Assembly (NCBI GenBank): GCA_002105175.1
Contig: MCGE01000013.1
Span: 682,001 to 746,000 of the forward strand
Source of the DNA: Absidia repens
Lineage: Eukaryota; Mucoromycota; Mucoromycetes; Mucorales; Cunninghamellaceae
DNA length: 64,000 nt
Direction of reading: 5' to 3'
Position numbers and translations under genes: made by a program. This document shows positions 35,141 through 47,120 of this stretch, in pieces. Each line of letters begins with the position of its first letter. Positions within the stretch are counted from its first letter, which is position 1. Under the pieces are notes generated by a model. The model made no database searches and had not been told where the DNA came from. It worked only from the letters and a program-made list of their open reading frames with translations.

Positions 35141-35423
35141 TGATATAGAGTGAAGATTTGTTGTGTAAAAAGAACCTAATTTATTAAAAGTGGGTATTTA
35201 GCACCCACATCATATTTACATAAAAGAGAAATGAAGGGCGAATAAAATAACACTTACCGACTATGGCCGGTTCAATATAGAATGTTAAAAGTAGAGTGGT
35301 TTGAGATAAAAAAATAAGAGGAAGAAGAGAAAGAACGGAAGGTGTAAAAAATATAAACTAAAAAGGGGTAAAAAAAAACTAAACCCGAAATGTCAAAATC
35401 ATAAATAAAGCTAAATCACATCA
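35141..35423 (-). repeat. 5' LTR of the retrotransposon
   Basis: 283 bp, the partner of 30036-30318, with no difference that I can see. TG...CA ends are intact. It should hold the promoter of the element. Confidence 0.93.
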
Positions 35424-35615
35424 GTTTCCCCATGCATCTTGTAATCCCTGAGCTGAAACCCCTTCTAAACTAGTCATAACACTAATCCAAGTCCAACATA
35501 ACCTCAAAGAGGTTCAATGATGAAAGGAAAAATAAAATGAAAAGAAAAGAAAGAGAGCGCCAAAAAAAAATAAAAATAAAAATAAACCACAAATGCGGGA
35601 TTTGAAATGTGTCTG
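35424..35615 (-). repeat. Dispersed repeat copy R6, right part
   Basis: Continues the repeat copy interrupted at 30035. It starts with the duplicated GTTTC, then CCCATGCATCTTGTAATCCC, and ends near AAATGCGGGATTTGAAATG. The E-box position is mutated (CACAAATGCGGG). Confidence 0.8.
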
Positions 35616-38048
35616 TGGCCTCTGACGACAGGGAAAGGCGGCCTTTTTTAAATTACGGATCAGCGTTTCAAATACGCGACCACCTAGTAAAGGGGCTGTC
35701 CTGATTCGAAAGCTTCCTTGAATCACCAAAATCAGCGATAAAAATAAGCAAACGGGTCATAAATACATGTAAACTAAGTGCCGTGTATAGTTGTAAAATT
35801 TTAGGACATACTCTGTTGTGTATTGAATACCTTTTAAGGTGCAAGAAATAAATCAAATAAAAAAAAGTCGAGTGATCATTCAAATTTATACAGTATTTTA
35901 GTGCACATGTAATCCACTTTTGACAGGCATTCCATAGTGGTCCAATATATCTCACAAAGGCAGTAATAATAATAGACATTTCTTGTCCCTGGATCAAGGA
36001 GTTACGCGCCATAGATCAAAGTATTTGCCATAAAAAGAAAAAGATGATGCATGGTCGGCTTTCTAACAATCGAACAAATCATGACGCAAATAAAATAAAA
36101 AAAAAAGAGGACGTTCTAAAAATAGATAAGGACGATGATGAAATGGACGGAGGTAAAAATTCGCTGATGTCAGTGGAACGGTTTCTTTTCGGTGTTACAT
36201 CATCGGCCGGCAACGTTAGGGAGTTCTCCTTACGGGGAAAAGCATGATGATATCATATAATTTAACCGGAAGTACATTTCGTCATACCCATCCCGTAATG
36301 CCTACTTCTTGGCGAATTTGCACTTTTCTTTATCCCCTCATCTATATCGTCATGGTCCTATACATATCATCATAATTATCGTCGTCATAACTGTTGAACA
36401 GTTTAAAGACACATTGATCTGATATGGCTGTCATATGTCTATTATTATCGGGGATAGAAAAAAATGGTCGACGTGGGCGCTTTCTATTGTCAATGGGCTA
36501 TATACATTTACTACTGTAGGGTAGGTATGATACCAGAGAAAGTCAAATGGAAGGTAGGAAAGTGGAAGAGGGAAAGGAAGAAAAAGCGAGAAAGAGAAAA
36601 AAAAAAAAAAGGCAGGGTTTTTATACTCGAAAAAAAAGGATATCAGCCACATTAGTAGACCGATTTTCCAAAGAGAACAAAAGAAAAAAAGAAGAACCGG
36701 GTTGTGGGGATTTCATTAATACTAAGCTCCAAAAAAAAAAAAAGACTTTTAAATAAAATGAAAAGACACAATGGCAACAATAAGAAAGAAAAAAAAAAAA
36801 GGGTCCTGCCACATTTTTCCACCAATGGTTAACGCGGAAGAACTTCTTCCCCTTAAATCTTTTTATAAATCAAGCAAATTGATAAAAATAACTTTTTTTT
36901 TGACACGTCATGTTGCTTTGATACGCCTCCTTCTTTCCTAACAGAGAAATGCATTGATTTTTGAACCATGGAAGCTTGGCGCATCCGACGGAGTTGGGCA
37001 TCCGAAAACAAAATAAAAAAAAATAACGCACGATGGACTGGTTTGAGTAAAAAGCCGACTTTTTTTAGATGGATTTGTCAAGGAACCAATCATGTCTTGA
37101 ACCGATGTTACTATAAGTTTTTGTTAAACGTCAACAAAATAAAGGAGGTACAAGAAAAAAAAAAACAGTTTTGTGATGGTGTAACATACCTTCTTTCCCC
37201 TTCATCGTCATAGCAAAAAAATAATAATAATAAAGTCATCGGGGCAGGGATACAAAATCGTTCTTCTTTTGGAAATCCCAAGGACTAATACTCTATTCTA
37301 TTTTTAAATTTTTGGCTCTCTCTCTAACAGTATTACCGAGGAAACGCGTTTGAAAAAAAAAATCAAATCAAATCAAAACAAAACGATAGAATTCAAGATG
37401 ATCGTTGTGGGAGTACAAATGACAAATCTTAACGGTAGAACCTTCCAACCATCTCTATTACACAACGTACGACTAGCACAACGGATAGGACCGGATCCGG
37501 TCTGTCCGATTTTTTATTTTTGAGGTTTATCCGGTTCATTCATCTTTCTCTCTCTTTTTTTTTTTGTCTTTTCTTTAATGTGAGGGATATTTTCAGGAGC
37601 GAGAAAAAAAAAGAAATTAAAATATTTCAAGAACCGCTTTCATGCATGCGAAAGTGGGAAAAGGGGAGGGAAAAAAAAAGCATGGAATGATGACAACACA
37701 GGGAAAAAGATGAAGTCATACTGTAGGCTTCTTTCCATATATGGGTAGTGGGTTTTGCCGTCTGAAATGTTCTTGGCTCACCTCAAAGACGGATATTTAC
37801 CATATACGGATGTTCGTGTGACACTATTTTAACTTTATTTCTCCTAGCTATGATGAAGTGAGGGGAAGGGGGCGGGTTATTATTAGCCGCGAATGCTCAT
37901 TCGTTACACGATCCTTTTTGCAAACATTATAAATACAAACCCTTTTTTTGCACATTCCCACTTTTTTTTTTCTTTTTTACTTCACTACTTTATCACTTCA
38001 CTTCTTTTCACTTTTTATTTTTATATATACACATCACTATATATAACC
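35616..38048. other. Long spacer upstream of the coiled-coil gene
   Basis: About 2.4 kb without a supported gene. It has many A/G-rich runs (36540-36620, 36660-36800, 37600-37690). A TATA element (TATAAATA at 37928-37935) sits about 115 bp before the downstream ATG and is the best promoter candidate. Confidence 0.45.
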
Positions 38049-38762
38049 ATGCCTGCTATTACCACTCAACCAAAAACTTTGAAATGGGCACTTCCCAAGA
38101 AATCCTCTTCGGGGGCTCGCATCCAAAAACAAGCTCGTGCGCCACAATCATGCAAATCAAGCTCCGCCTCGATCTCATCAGTGGCTCACCACAAAAAGAA
38201 GCAACCCAAAACCGAAATGGAACGTCTTGCCTCTGAATTGGCTTTTACCTATGATACCTTAGCCACCATCTCTGTGCATTTTGAAAGTCTTCAATTGGCG
38301 TATACTTCAAGCAAAGCTGATCTCAAAAAAACCTATTGTGCCACTCGTCTTGGTCCCAAAGAAAAAGAATTACTTGCCGCTTATGATGATCTTGGTTTAC
38401 AAGTGGTCCATTTAGAACGCAAAATCAATAGACTGGAATCAAGATTACAACAAGTGCGATCACAAGAAGAAAACAACATGATTGCTACCACTCCTACTAC
38501 TTCCACCATCAGCAGCCTGCCATCCTCCTCCCCTGCCTCCTCCACCACCACTTCCTTTGATGTATCGCCATTGACTTCTCAAGACGCTTCCTTTTCTATG
38601 GACGAACAACAGACAGTTTTGTCATATCCTTCTTACCCTATGATCGACAACACATTTTTTGATAACACTTGTGCCTATCCTTATATGATGGTTCCTCCTG
38701 TTTATGAAACTGATCCATGGATGACTGGTGACTTGGCTTATCCTTCCTTATTTGCTCAATAA
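38049..38762 (+). CDS. Coiled-coil protein of unknown function
   Basis: A single exon of 237 residues starting at an ATG in good context (ACCATGCC), downstream of a TATA box and pyrimidine-rich leader. Residues ~1-60 are basic and Ser-rich. Residues ~60-150 form a likely coiled coil (EMERLASELAFTYDTLATIS, then LGLQVVHLERKINRLESRLQ). The C-terminus is Ser/Thr-rich and then aromatic and acidic. I do not recognise a family. A basic N-terminus plus coiled coil could suit a DNA- or cytoskeleton-associated protein, but the basic part lacks a bZIP basic-region motif. It is a real gene judging by codon use, context and length. Confidence 0.65.
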   Translation: MPAITTQPKTLKWALPKKSSSGARIQKQARAPQSCKSSSASISSVAHHKKKQPKTEMERLASELAFTYDTLATISVHFESLQLAYTSSKADLKKTYCATRLGPKEKELLAAYDDLGLQVVHLERKINRLESRLQQVRSQEENNMIATTPTTSTISSLPSSSPASSTTTSFDVSPLTSQDASFSMDEQQTVLSYPSYPMIDNTFFDNTCAYPYMMVPPVYETDPWMTGDLAYPSLFAQ

Positions 38763-39169
38763 CTCTATTACATATTCCTCAATTATGGTCCTTCCGCAAC
38801 CCCAAAATCATTCATTCCCATGTATATTTTTTTTTATTGTTTATATCACCCTTTCACATATCTCCCCTTTTTTATATCGATTAATGATTTTATTATGCTC
38901 ATGATTCCTTTGTTATATGCACTTCTTTTTCTTTTTTTCTATGATCCTTCCTTCCTTCATTCTTTCATCTTTTCATTCCTTCTATATCATTCATACATCA
39001 TTATCATCATTATCATTTATTTGTTATTTTTCATTTTGTTTATACTCATATCCTCATTTTTATAATAAAAATCATTTCATTTTTGCATTTTACTTCAAAG
39101 GTCTCTTTTTTTTTTTTTTTTTTTTTTTTGGCACGGCATGAATTCCGATACAAGCCACTACCATTTATT

Positions 39170-39234
39170 CCTTTTCAGTGGCGACCGAATGAATCGTGAG
39201 GACAAAGGTAACTGTAGTTGAGCCACTGAAAAGG
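39170..39234. repeat. 13-bp perfect inverted repeat, 39-bp loop
   Basis: Left arm CCTTTTCAGTGGC (39170-39182), right arm GCCACTGAAAAGG (39222-39234). It could form a hairpin in RNA or be the remnant ends of a small element. Confidence 0.6.
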
Positions 39235-39685
39235 GGTCGAAAGAGAATACTTGCTGATCAGTGATTGAGGCGTTAGCATGAAATTCTGTTTTTAGCTTTG
39301 AGAATGAGATTTATCCAAAATGTCGACAATGGCGGGGATTAAATGATTAACCCAGTAGATGGAACTAGCACTGACCATATTGTCACCTCACACCTACTAA
39401 CCTCTCCATTTTTTTTTTTTTTTGACACACCCATACATACGTGCAAATATGCACATCTGTCTTTTTTTTTTTTTTCTACATGCAGTACTCCATCTTTCCA
39501 CATACCAGTTCTAGCTCTCTGGACTCAAATTGAAATGGGTCCCTGGGACTATTCTATGTTTTATTTTAATAACTCAAAAAGTGCTCTTTGTCACATATAT
39601 AACGGACGATCCGTTCAAATTTACATCCAACCTCACCTTCTTACCCCACACCCAAAGTGCATGGTGCCTAGGAATCAAAAAGAAT

Positions 39686-39709
39686 ATATCGTTATTCGAA
39701 TAACGATAT
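39686..39709. repeat. Perfect 24-bp palindrome
   Basis: Centre TTATTCGAATAA, symmetric with no loop over 24 bp. It could be a dimeric protein-binding site or a chance AT-rich palindrome. Confidence 0.7.
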
Positions 39710-40214
39710 CTCACAGCTAACAGTTAGTGCGATCCAGAAATAGTTTTGTTTAATAAAGCGTTATTCAGCAAGTCTATAAAGTAAAATTTTATTGTTGCAA
39801 TCTTTTATATTTGATTTCAAGACATCCTTACCCTCCCCAAAAATTAATTCACTAGGTTTCAGTAGAGGGGGAGGCTGTTGGTATGTGGTTGTTAAAGAAA
39901 TTAGGCGTTTCCTGCCATTTGTATTCTAATATATTGCTCCTTAGGGCCGACCTGGCTTCAGTTTGGGGGGGGGTTTAATTATACCACATGCAAAAAATGA
40001 AAAAAAAAAATAACTAGATAAATATACTATGTTTAGTCTATCGGAGGTTGCACAGTTGGCATAGCCTACGTTGATTGATATGAAGCGTAGAGCGGACATA
40101 TGACAGGGTAAAACGGTTCATAGCGGTGACTGCACGCACATCGCAGCATCGATATCATTTCTATGATTGACAGAGTGGGAATAGAATGAGTTTTTAGGAG
40201 GGAAATTAGCCATG

Positions 40215-40970
40215 GTAACTAGAATGTAAGTGTTTTTTGATAGTACACTCTCAAAAAAGTACCAAAAGTGACATTTTTTATCATCAAATGCGCAAGAGTA
40301 TGGTTAATATAAAGGCATGTTTTATTGAAGTATATTGATAGATACTAAGCTAAATACGAAGGGTTCATTGTAGTATGCGATCAAGTGGGAGGATCTATCG
40401 GGAGGAACAATAAGGAAGATTGACGTGGGATTTCAAGGATTGGTCAACACTAATCTAAAGGGACGAATATAAAATGGGAGTTGATATTCTGTGCTAAGCA
40501 AGAGAAGGACTGAAGTGAATTCTGTTATTGAAGCAAAACAAGTCAACACTAAATCAAAAAAAAGTGATGGTAGTAAAAAAGAGATCAATTATACAAGACA
40601 TAAAAGCTACTGCTAAGACATTTTCATTGAAGTAAATAAAAAGAGATATATTTTATTGAACTGTATTAATTCAGAGATAGATACAAACTACGGACAAACT
40701 AAGACCAAACTAAGCTAATGGTGACTGTAAAAGCCAACTAATGGTTATTCTAAATCATGGATCGAAAATGAAAGGGGTTCCCCATGCATCTTGTAATCCC
40801 TGAGCTGAAAACCCTTCTAAACTAGTCCTGGAGCTATTCTAAGTCCAACATAATCCCAAACTGGCCAGAATCCTGAAGGAAATCATAGTAATCAATAAGA
40901 AAAGAGTGCCGAAAAATAAAAATGGTGGGAAGAGAGAAAATAAACACTGCACATGTGCGGGATTTGAAAT
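40215..40970 (-). repeat. Dispersed repeat copy R7
   Basis: A long reverse-orientation copy. It shares with R8 an extra ~80 bp at its left end (ACTAGAATG, then AAAGTACCAA, then TGACATTT). The core CCCCATGCATCTTGTAATCC is near 40780-40800. The E-box is mutated to CACATG. ATTGAAG modules are at about 40325, 40529, 40627 and 40657. Confidence 0.75.
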
Positions 40971-41436
40971 GCTTTTTCGTACCTAATTGTGAGGATTTAA
41001 TTGCTACAAGCTACCCAATATCCTTGGCGCTCCGATAAAGCACGAATAACGAAGCAAAGATCGAAAATATCCTCATCATGCGGAAATATTGTCAAAAATA
41101 TACACCAGCATATGACCATATGCTGAAGACACAATGGTGCGTTCAGAGCACTCCCTTACAAAAGCTGTCCCACTCTTTCTACTCACATTAAAAAGAAATA
41201 TATAACATTTGTAAATCCAGAGAGGCTTGGAAGCTTCTGCATCGCCGAAGCGAAGCGAAGAAGTATAGTTTTTTTATTTGTCAACATCATCATCGTCACA
41301 AAAAAAATTAGATACAGAGTAAAGTAAATAATTAAAAAATAAAGACTATAATAATAAATGTATGCAAAAGCTAAACTAATGACCTAATCAACTATTGAAA
41401 AAAAAGGAGGGGGAAGGTATAGTATTTATACTGTAT
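40971..41436. other. Spacer at the 3' side of the P450 gene
   Basis: AT-rich. A TTTATT-type 3' signal for the - strand gene is plausible near 41340-41360. Nothing else is seen. Confidence 0.35.
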
Positions 41437-43452
41437 TCATGATTCGACTTTTTCCATCATCAAGGTCATGTTGGGTAAGGGCCGCAAGGTAACTTGGAAG
41501 CCTTTGCGAACATTAAAACCAGGTTTGGGTGTAAACCTGAAATTTTTTATCAGTAAAGCGAGTATCACTTTGAATTCAATCATCGCAAATCGATATCCTA
41601 TTTAATAATAATAATAATAATAATAATGAATGTGGTGAGTATGCTAGTAGAGAAAACAAAAAAGAAAAAAAAAAGGGTTTACCAATACATTGATGGCCTA
41701 TATTCAAAATATAATAAAAGTTAATCAGTTTGCAATGCAATTCCTACCTTTTTTTCCCTTTTTGAACTTACCACCAGCTAAGAAAGGGAGATAAACATAA
41801 GGGCTAATAGAATTGGCAGGAGCACGATCCCAGCGCGAAGGGACAAACTGGTCAGCATCGTCACCCCAGTGCCGTGTGTCAAAATGGGAGACCATAGGAC
41901 ATATCACGACACAAGTACCTTTCGGGAGAGACGTATCATGCAACTTGAAGTCCTTGGTACCAGTCCGATTGGTGAGGGGTACGGATGGCGTATATCGGAG
42001 TGATTCCTTACATACATTGTTGAGTAGTGGTAATTGATTAAAGTCGTCATAGCTGGGTATCAAATCATCGGCCGGATGCTCATCATCGGGGGATAAATCA
42101 GGGAAAGCGGTTTGAATTTCGTAACGTAATGCATCTTGAATGTCTTGATGATGTGCAAGCGTATGGAGGCACCAGCTCACCGTCACACTGATCGTTTCAT
42201 GACTGCAAAAAAAAAAAAAAATACATGTGGAGTCAGTTGCGTTAGTTACTTTTCCCATTCACTTTCTGGCAGTGGTTGCTTAGATATATAAAACTTACCC
42301 AGCAGCCAAAAAAGTCAAACATTGATCTTGGAGCTCCTTTGTTGTCAGCACGTTTCCCGACTCATCGTCTACTTGCTGCATCATGAGAGCCAACAAATCC
42401 TTCTTGTCATGTAAATCCTTGCGTTGAGCAGCAGCTTCCACCATAGCCTTGGCCTCGGCTTGAAGCAAAGCGATATCATGTCTGACCTGACGTGCCCGTT
42501 TGATCGGCAATCGAAGCGCCCATGGGAACATTATGGCAAATGAAGCTCCAACTGGAGAGTCACCGGATAAGAGATCCAGGTACGCACGGCTCAGGGCATT
42601 CTTTTCCGGATGTCGTAAACAATCAAAACGCAGTCCAAAGCCTGAAGACCCAATGAGTTCTAACGACAAAAGTTGCAAATCATGAGATACCACGATTGAA
42701 GTTGGACCATCTTCCGAGAATTGTTGCCACCATTGATGAACAAGTTGTTGTGTGGGGAGCACCATGGACGGGATCATACCACGAAGAGCGCCAACACTGA
42801 ATGCCGGATTCAACATTTTCCGCTGGTACCTATGGACATCGCCTTCCGCCGCCAATAAACCATCACCCAAAAACAAGGAAAGGAATTTTTTAGTCTCGGG
42901 AGCTTTGGTAAAGTTGAATTCGTCGTTGGTCAGGATCTGCTTTAGTAGTTCAGGATCGGCAATCAGGATCCGCGGTTGGTTGGCACCAGAAAAATAGCGG
43001 AATACGTTGCCATATTTCTTTGCCCATTCGCGATGGACTTCGCCTGCCTGTTCCCATCCCCCCAAAAAAGAATAGGAAGAAATAAAGAAAGAAAAAGTAA
43101 AGGATGAGTTTATCATTATATGCCATGAGATAAATATGTTGTAATGACTTACATTGGCGGATATGAGTTGCCTAACATTGCCCATGAAGGGAATCAAGAA
43201 ATCAGGACGAGGACCAGGAAGCTTGTTGGCAGGATGAAGAAACAAGCGGTACACAAAATACTTGCCGGCGATGTACACCAAAGTGAGTCGAATGACAGAA
43301 CGAAGCACGGCTTTTCGGAAAGCAGGACGACTGAGGGCATGTTTAGCTTGGAAATACGCCATTTTTGCGACTTGTTGTCTTGCTGCTGGGGAGCGGAGGA
43401 CACTCATACCAGTGATGGTCAATGAAGTAACGAGATCTTTGATATCTTCCAT
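41437..43452 (-). CDS. Cytochrome P450 monooxygenase
   Basis: On the - strand, exons 43452-43153, 43047-42299, 42202-41772, a 15-nt microexon 41697-41683, and 41597-41437 join exactly in frame to 551 residues. An N-terminal membrane anchor (VIRLTLVYIAGKYFVYRLF) precedes the Pro-rich hinge NKLPGPRP. The I-helix oxygen-binding motif is FLAAGHETIS across a splice junction. The K-helix ExxR is in CKESLRYTPSVPL. FVPSRW is the PERF-like loop. The heme loop PFLAGGHQCIGYRFAMIE is completed by the microexon, which supplies HQCI with the ligand Cys497. P450s of this kind sit in the ER membrane and hydroxylate lipids or xenobiotics; the substrate is not readable. The start is the first ATG; upstream only TTG is in frame. 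Intron 43048-43152 is 105 bp and stop-free. Confidence 0.93.
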
Positions 43453-44427
43453 ATGAGTTGTAAACAATATTGCAATAGAAAAAAAAAAAAAGGAGAGAGG
43501 GAAAGGAGGAGAAAGGATGGTGTTCCTTATAAGCGGAAAATAAAAAAAAAGCTCCCCTTTTTTTTTGTGTGGGGTAAATCAAAAGAAGTGCCAGACTACA
43601 CATGAAAATGGGGACCGTTTTGATTTATTAATTCACTTTTTTCTTAAAACATGTCAATTTTTGTTTGATGGATGCTATCAATCTATAAAATACAGTTCAT
43701 AGAGAAAGCTGGGCTGCTTTTGCCTATCTACGCCCACACTAATATATATACTATGCATCCCTCCTCCTTTTTCATGTTCAGTTGGCAGTAACAAAGGTAG
43801 TGGATCCACACGCTACTACCAGATTACTGTATCGTCAGTTTTCACTTCTTTTTTTTTTTTTTTCCCGTCGTGCGTAGACAAGCTGTCAATGATATAAACA
43901 AAAAAAAAAAAAAAATGCCAAGGCAGATCGACAAGTTTTGCTTGGAACCGCTAGTGTGGGGAAAGACAGAACAATATCATCCATACTCCGACCACCTTCT
44001 AAAAAGGGGTTATTTCTTCAAGCATAACGAAGAAGGATTCCACTGATTGGAGCGGAAACCCCTGATCGAACCAAAAACGTAAAAAATCAATCATATCAAT
44101 CCATTGGAACTGTAATCGATAGTGATTCACGATGGTTCGGTGTTTATCAACATCGATTCATGCCATTTTTTTTTAAGAGAAAACTACACTATAGTAAAAT
44201 ATAGTAAAACGCAGTCCGGGGTTTGAAAAACAGCCCTGACGTGTATTATTTGCACTTTCCGTTTCTCCTTTTTTTTTTTCCCTTTCCTTTCCTTCATCTT
44301 TTGATACCTATTTTTTTTTTCTTTTTTTTTTTCTTTTTTAGTAAGTATTGGTTTGAATGGGATAACGCTGTTTCTCTTCCTTGTATATTGGTTATTCATC
44401 TTGTATTCTTATTATTTGAATATAGCT
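43453..44427. other. Divergent promoter region, P450 / eIF5A
   Basis: About 1 kb between the P450 gene (-) and eIF5A (+). A GTAAGT at 44341 and a TATAG at 44421-44425 could bound an intron in the eIF5A 5' UTR. A TATATATA element for one of the genes lies near 43743. No further gene is supported. Confidence 0.45.
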
Positions 44428-45097
44428 ATGGCTGATACCGAACACGAAACTCAAGCGTTTGAAACCGCCGATGCTGGTGCTTCCAAGACCTTTCCCATGC
44501 AATGCTCTGCTTTGAGAAAGAATGGCCATGTGGTGATTAAGGGTCGTCCTTGCAAGATTGTGGAAATGTCGACCTCCAAGACTGGCAAGCACGGTCATGC
44601 CAAGGTTCATTTGGTTGCTATTGATATCTTTACTGGCAAGTAAGTAAACACCGACAATATAGTAACGAAGCTAAAAGGGGCATGGGCGTGGCGGGGGGGG
44701 ACGATGGTAAACTGATGTGATGTTTTGTTTGCAGGAAATATGAAGACCTTTCTCCTTCTACCCATAACATGGATGTGCCCAATGTTGTACGCAACGAATA
44801 CTCTCTTTTGGATATCGATGATGGCTTCCTTTCGCTGTTGACGGCTGATGGTAACCCAAGGAAGATGTTAAGTTGCCTGAAGGTGAAATTGGTACAGCTA
44901 TCAAAGCGGGTTTTGATAGTGGAAAGGAAATCCTTGTCACTGTGGTGTCTGCTATGGGTGAAGAACATGCCTTGTCTTGTAAGTTAAAAAAAAAAAAGCG
45001 GGTAGTACTGGCATCAGGGAACCGAGAAGTGGCTTATTCAAAACAAACTGACACACGTTTTCCTTCATTTAGGCAAGGACGCTCCAAACCAAAGTTA
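44428..45097 (+). CDS. Translation factor eIF5A, with an apparent one-base deletion
   Basis: Exons 44428-44639, 44735-44978 and 45072-45097. eIF5A promotes peptide-bond formation at stalled ribosomes and termination, and is the only hypusinated protein. The hypusination loop [12 protein letters not shown] is intact, with the target Lys at position 54. Exon 2 encodes [16 protein letters not shown], but then the frame is lost at the C-run 44855-44857; the following bases in the next frame encode [16 protein letters not shown], the expected eIF5A continuation. The total is 482 nt, one short of 161 codons (160 residues), the normal eIF5A length. Because eIF5A is essential in fungi, a sequencing error is more likely than a pseudogene, unless another copy exists. 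Confidence 0.93.
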
Positions 45098-45971
45098 ATG
45101 GTCTGGCTCCCTTCTCTCTCGCTCTTTTATAAATATGTATATAAATAGCGAGTCTTTATATTACTGGGGCTGATGATGATGATTTTAGTTTTTACTTCAC
45201 TCTTTTTATATATTATATATAAAAATATTATATTCCAATAAAATGATGCTGTTTTTTATTTTGTTTTATTTTGTCGTTGTTATTAGATAGAAAAGTGTTA
45301 GGGTGGTTGTACATGCGCAATACCCATGAAGGGTGTGGGGATTTGTGTGTTGCATGGGCTTTTTATTTTTAAAAGGCGCTGCTGGGTGTGACAAGATCTA
45401 TAGCCTGAAATAAAATAGAATAAAAAGTCAAACAATAGACATACAGAATGATTTCAAAAGACTAGGATTTTTATTATAATGGTATAGAATGGCGAGAAAT
45501 ATCAAAAAAGTAGACTATAAGGATGACATTTTTTGTGTATGTAATTATAATAATAAAAAAAAAAAAAAAAAGGAAGGAAGCTACAGGAAGAGCCAGTGAA
45601 GGGTAAAAAGAGGAGGATGACTGGGAAGAGGGGGGAGAGGGAGGGAGGACAAGATTAGGGAGTGGGCATGATAAAAAACAATGTACAACTAAACTAGAAT
45701 GTTTCGTAAAATAACGATAAAAGGCGGTAAGAGAACGTGTCAAAGGGAGGGGGAAGATCGGAATGAGGGGGGAAGGAGGTTTCGCTAAGACAAAACAAAA
45801 AAGAGACCAATATTGTATATAAAAGTATAGATGTGATTGATCCTACGACGAAACAAATCCAGCAAAACAATAAATAAGAGAATAACACTAATCAATAGGG
45901 CAAAGCATAAAATAAGTAATTAAAAAGGAATGGGTGTGTGTATTTGTGGGAGTGTGTAGTTGGGAGGTGGA
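45098..45971. other. Convergent spacer, eIF5A / PH-domain gene
   Basis: Holds CAATAAAATG near 45236 as a 3' signal for eIF5A, and A-rich sequence for the 3' end of the - strand gene. No gene is supported. Confidence 0.45.
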
Positions 45972-47120
45972 TCAAGAAGAGTAAGTGTCCGTTTGTTGTA
46001 GTTGACGCAGTCGTAGTCGCTCCTGAGGATCATCATCATGGTTGTATTCGCTTGGATGAATAATAGAGTTGGTCAGAGTGGAGGCAGCGGCATCATCCAA
46101 CATTGAAGGGGATGTATCACCCAAATGATGATGGAGTAACTTCATCCCAACTTGATCCAAAAGACTGCCATCGCTGCCTTCGCGGTCTTTCATAGCCGTG
46201 GATGTGGATAAGGAGGGCGTGGAAGGTGAAGAAGAGCTGGTGATACAAAAATCCAAAGAGCGCTGTTTATGGAATGGATGAGGAGGTTGGCGTCTTGAAG
46301 AAAAGAGGCGGGAAGTAAATGATTTCGTGGCGCTGCTGCTTGACGACGATGATAACGAAGGGGTGGTGGTGGATGAGGCATTGTTGCTGGGGGTCACAGG
46401 ACGATACTGAGGGGGACTTGTATGTGAGGTCCCATGACTCGTATTGCTGGTGGTGCTGCTGTTGCTATGCGTGGATTGTGATGAGGGACGGCGATCATTG
46501 GTAAAAGATACGCGGTGATGAGACAAACTGGGAAGTGAGCAATACGTGTGAATGGATTCCACCGAATGATGTGATCGTAAAGGGTAGTATTGTTGTTGTT
46601 GCTGCTGCTGTTGTTGCTGCTGCTGCTGCTGTTGATAAGGGATATGAAGCGAAGAATTACATGAACTTGCTGTTGTTTCTTGGTGCGAAGAGGGAACACA
46701 ATTCATATCCAATCTTTCCAACCATTTATCCAAAACACTGCTTGTCGACATATGTTGCTGTAAATGCGTAACCCATATATCCAAGTCTTCCTTTGTTTCT
46801 GCTTGCAAGTAGTAATCAGGCTGCATGTGATTCTCTTCAGCTACCAAGACAAAGGTACAATGGCGACGGGATTGCTTCTTGAATGAGATGGTGTAATGAT
46901 CCAAATCCAATACATTTTGAGGCTCCTTGTCAGTCTACCCAAATATAAAACAGAAACTAAGTTATTTTGATTTACTGTAATTCATTTTTCTTAGCTATAC
47001 CTCATTACGGTAATACGACAGTTCTCTACCTTGTAACACAAAATACCGTTTGAGCCAAGATCGATACAAACCATGGTTCTGTTTCATGAGCCATCCTTCC
47101 AGAGAAGATGAATCTGTCAT
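45972..47120 (-). CDS. PH-domain protein with poly-Gln tract
   Basis: Exons 47120-47001 (40 codons) and 46934-45972 give 360 residues. A PH domain occupies residues ~6-110: LEGWLMKQNHGLYRSWLKRY, then FVLQGRELSYY, then the closing helix DLDIWVTHLQQHM. PH domains bind phosphoinositides or proteins at membranes. A run of 16 Gln follows at ~residues 145-160 (46580-46632), then a Ser/Thr-rich region with many SSS runs to the C-terminus, probably phosphorylated. No second catalytic domain is seen. The start codon is the first ATG and gives a complete PH first strand. The neighbouring F-BAR/RhoGAP gene is also a membrane-signalling protein, but a functional link is only a guess. Confidence 0.82.

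Larger units (their letters stand above)
30036..35423 (-). mobile_element. Complete Ty3/gypsy LTR retrotransposon
   Basis: A 5388-bp element on the - strand. It has two 283-bp LTRs (TGAT...ATCA ends) that look identical by eye, a 5-bp target duplication (GTTTC), a purine-rich tract next to the 3' LTR, and one long Gag-Pol frame. The order protease, reverse transcriptase, RNase H, integrase defines the Ty3/gypsy class. No chromodomain is apparent at the C-terminus. Identical LTRs and an open frame point to recent insertion and possible activity. Confidence 0.95.
38763..40214. other. Spacer with T-tracts and inverted repeats
   Basis: T-rich 3' flank of the coiled-coil gene, with AATAAAAATC near 39063. 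It then holds a 13-bp inverted repeat (39170-39234) and a perfect 24-bp palindrome (39686-39709). No gene is supported. Confidence 0.45.

Noticed and set aside
38820..39141. Overlapping Phe/Ser/Ile-rich frames after the coiled-coil gene
   Set aside because: They arise from the T-rich 3' flank and have no domain or codon-use support.
41733..41772. P450 ending in a KFKKGKKGRNCIAN-type tail
   Set aside because: This is read-through of an intron with a perfect GTAAGT donor. It truncates the protein before the conserved C-terminus, which is present downstream.
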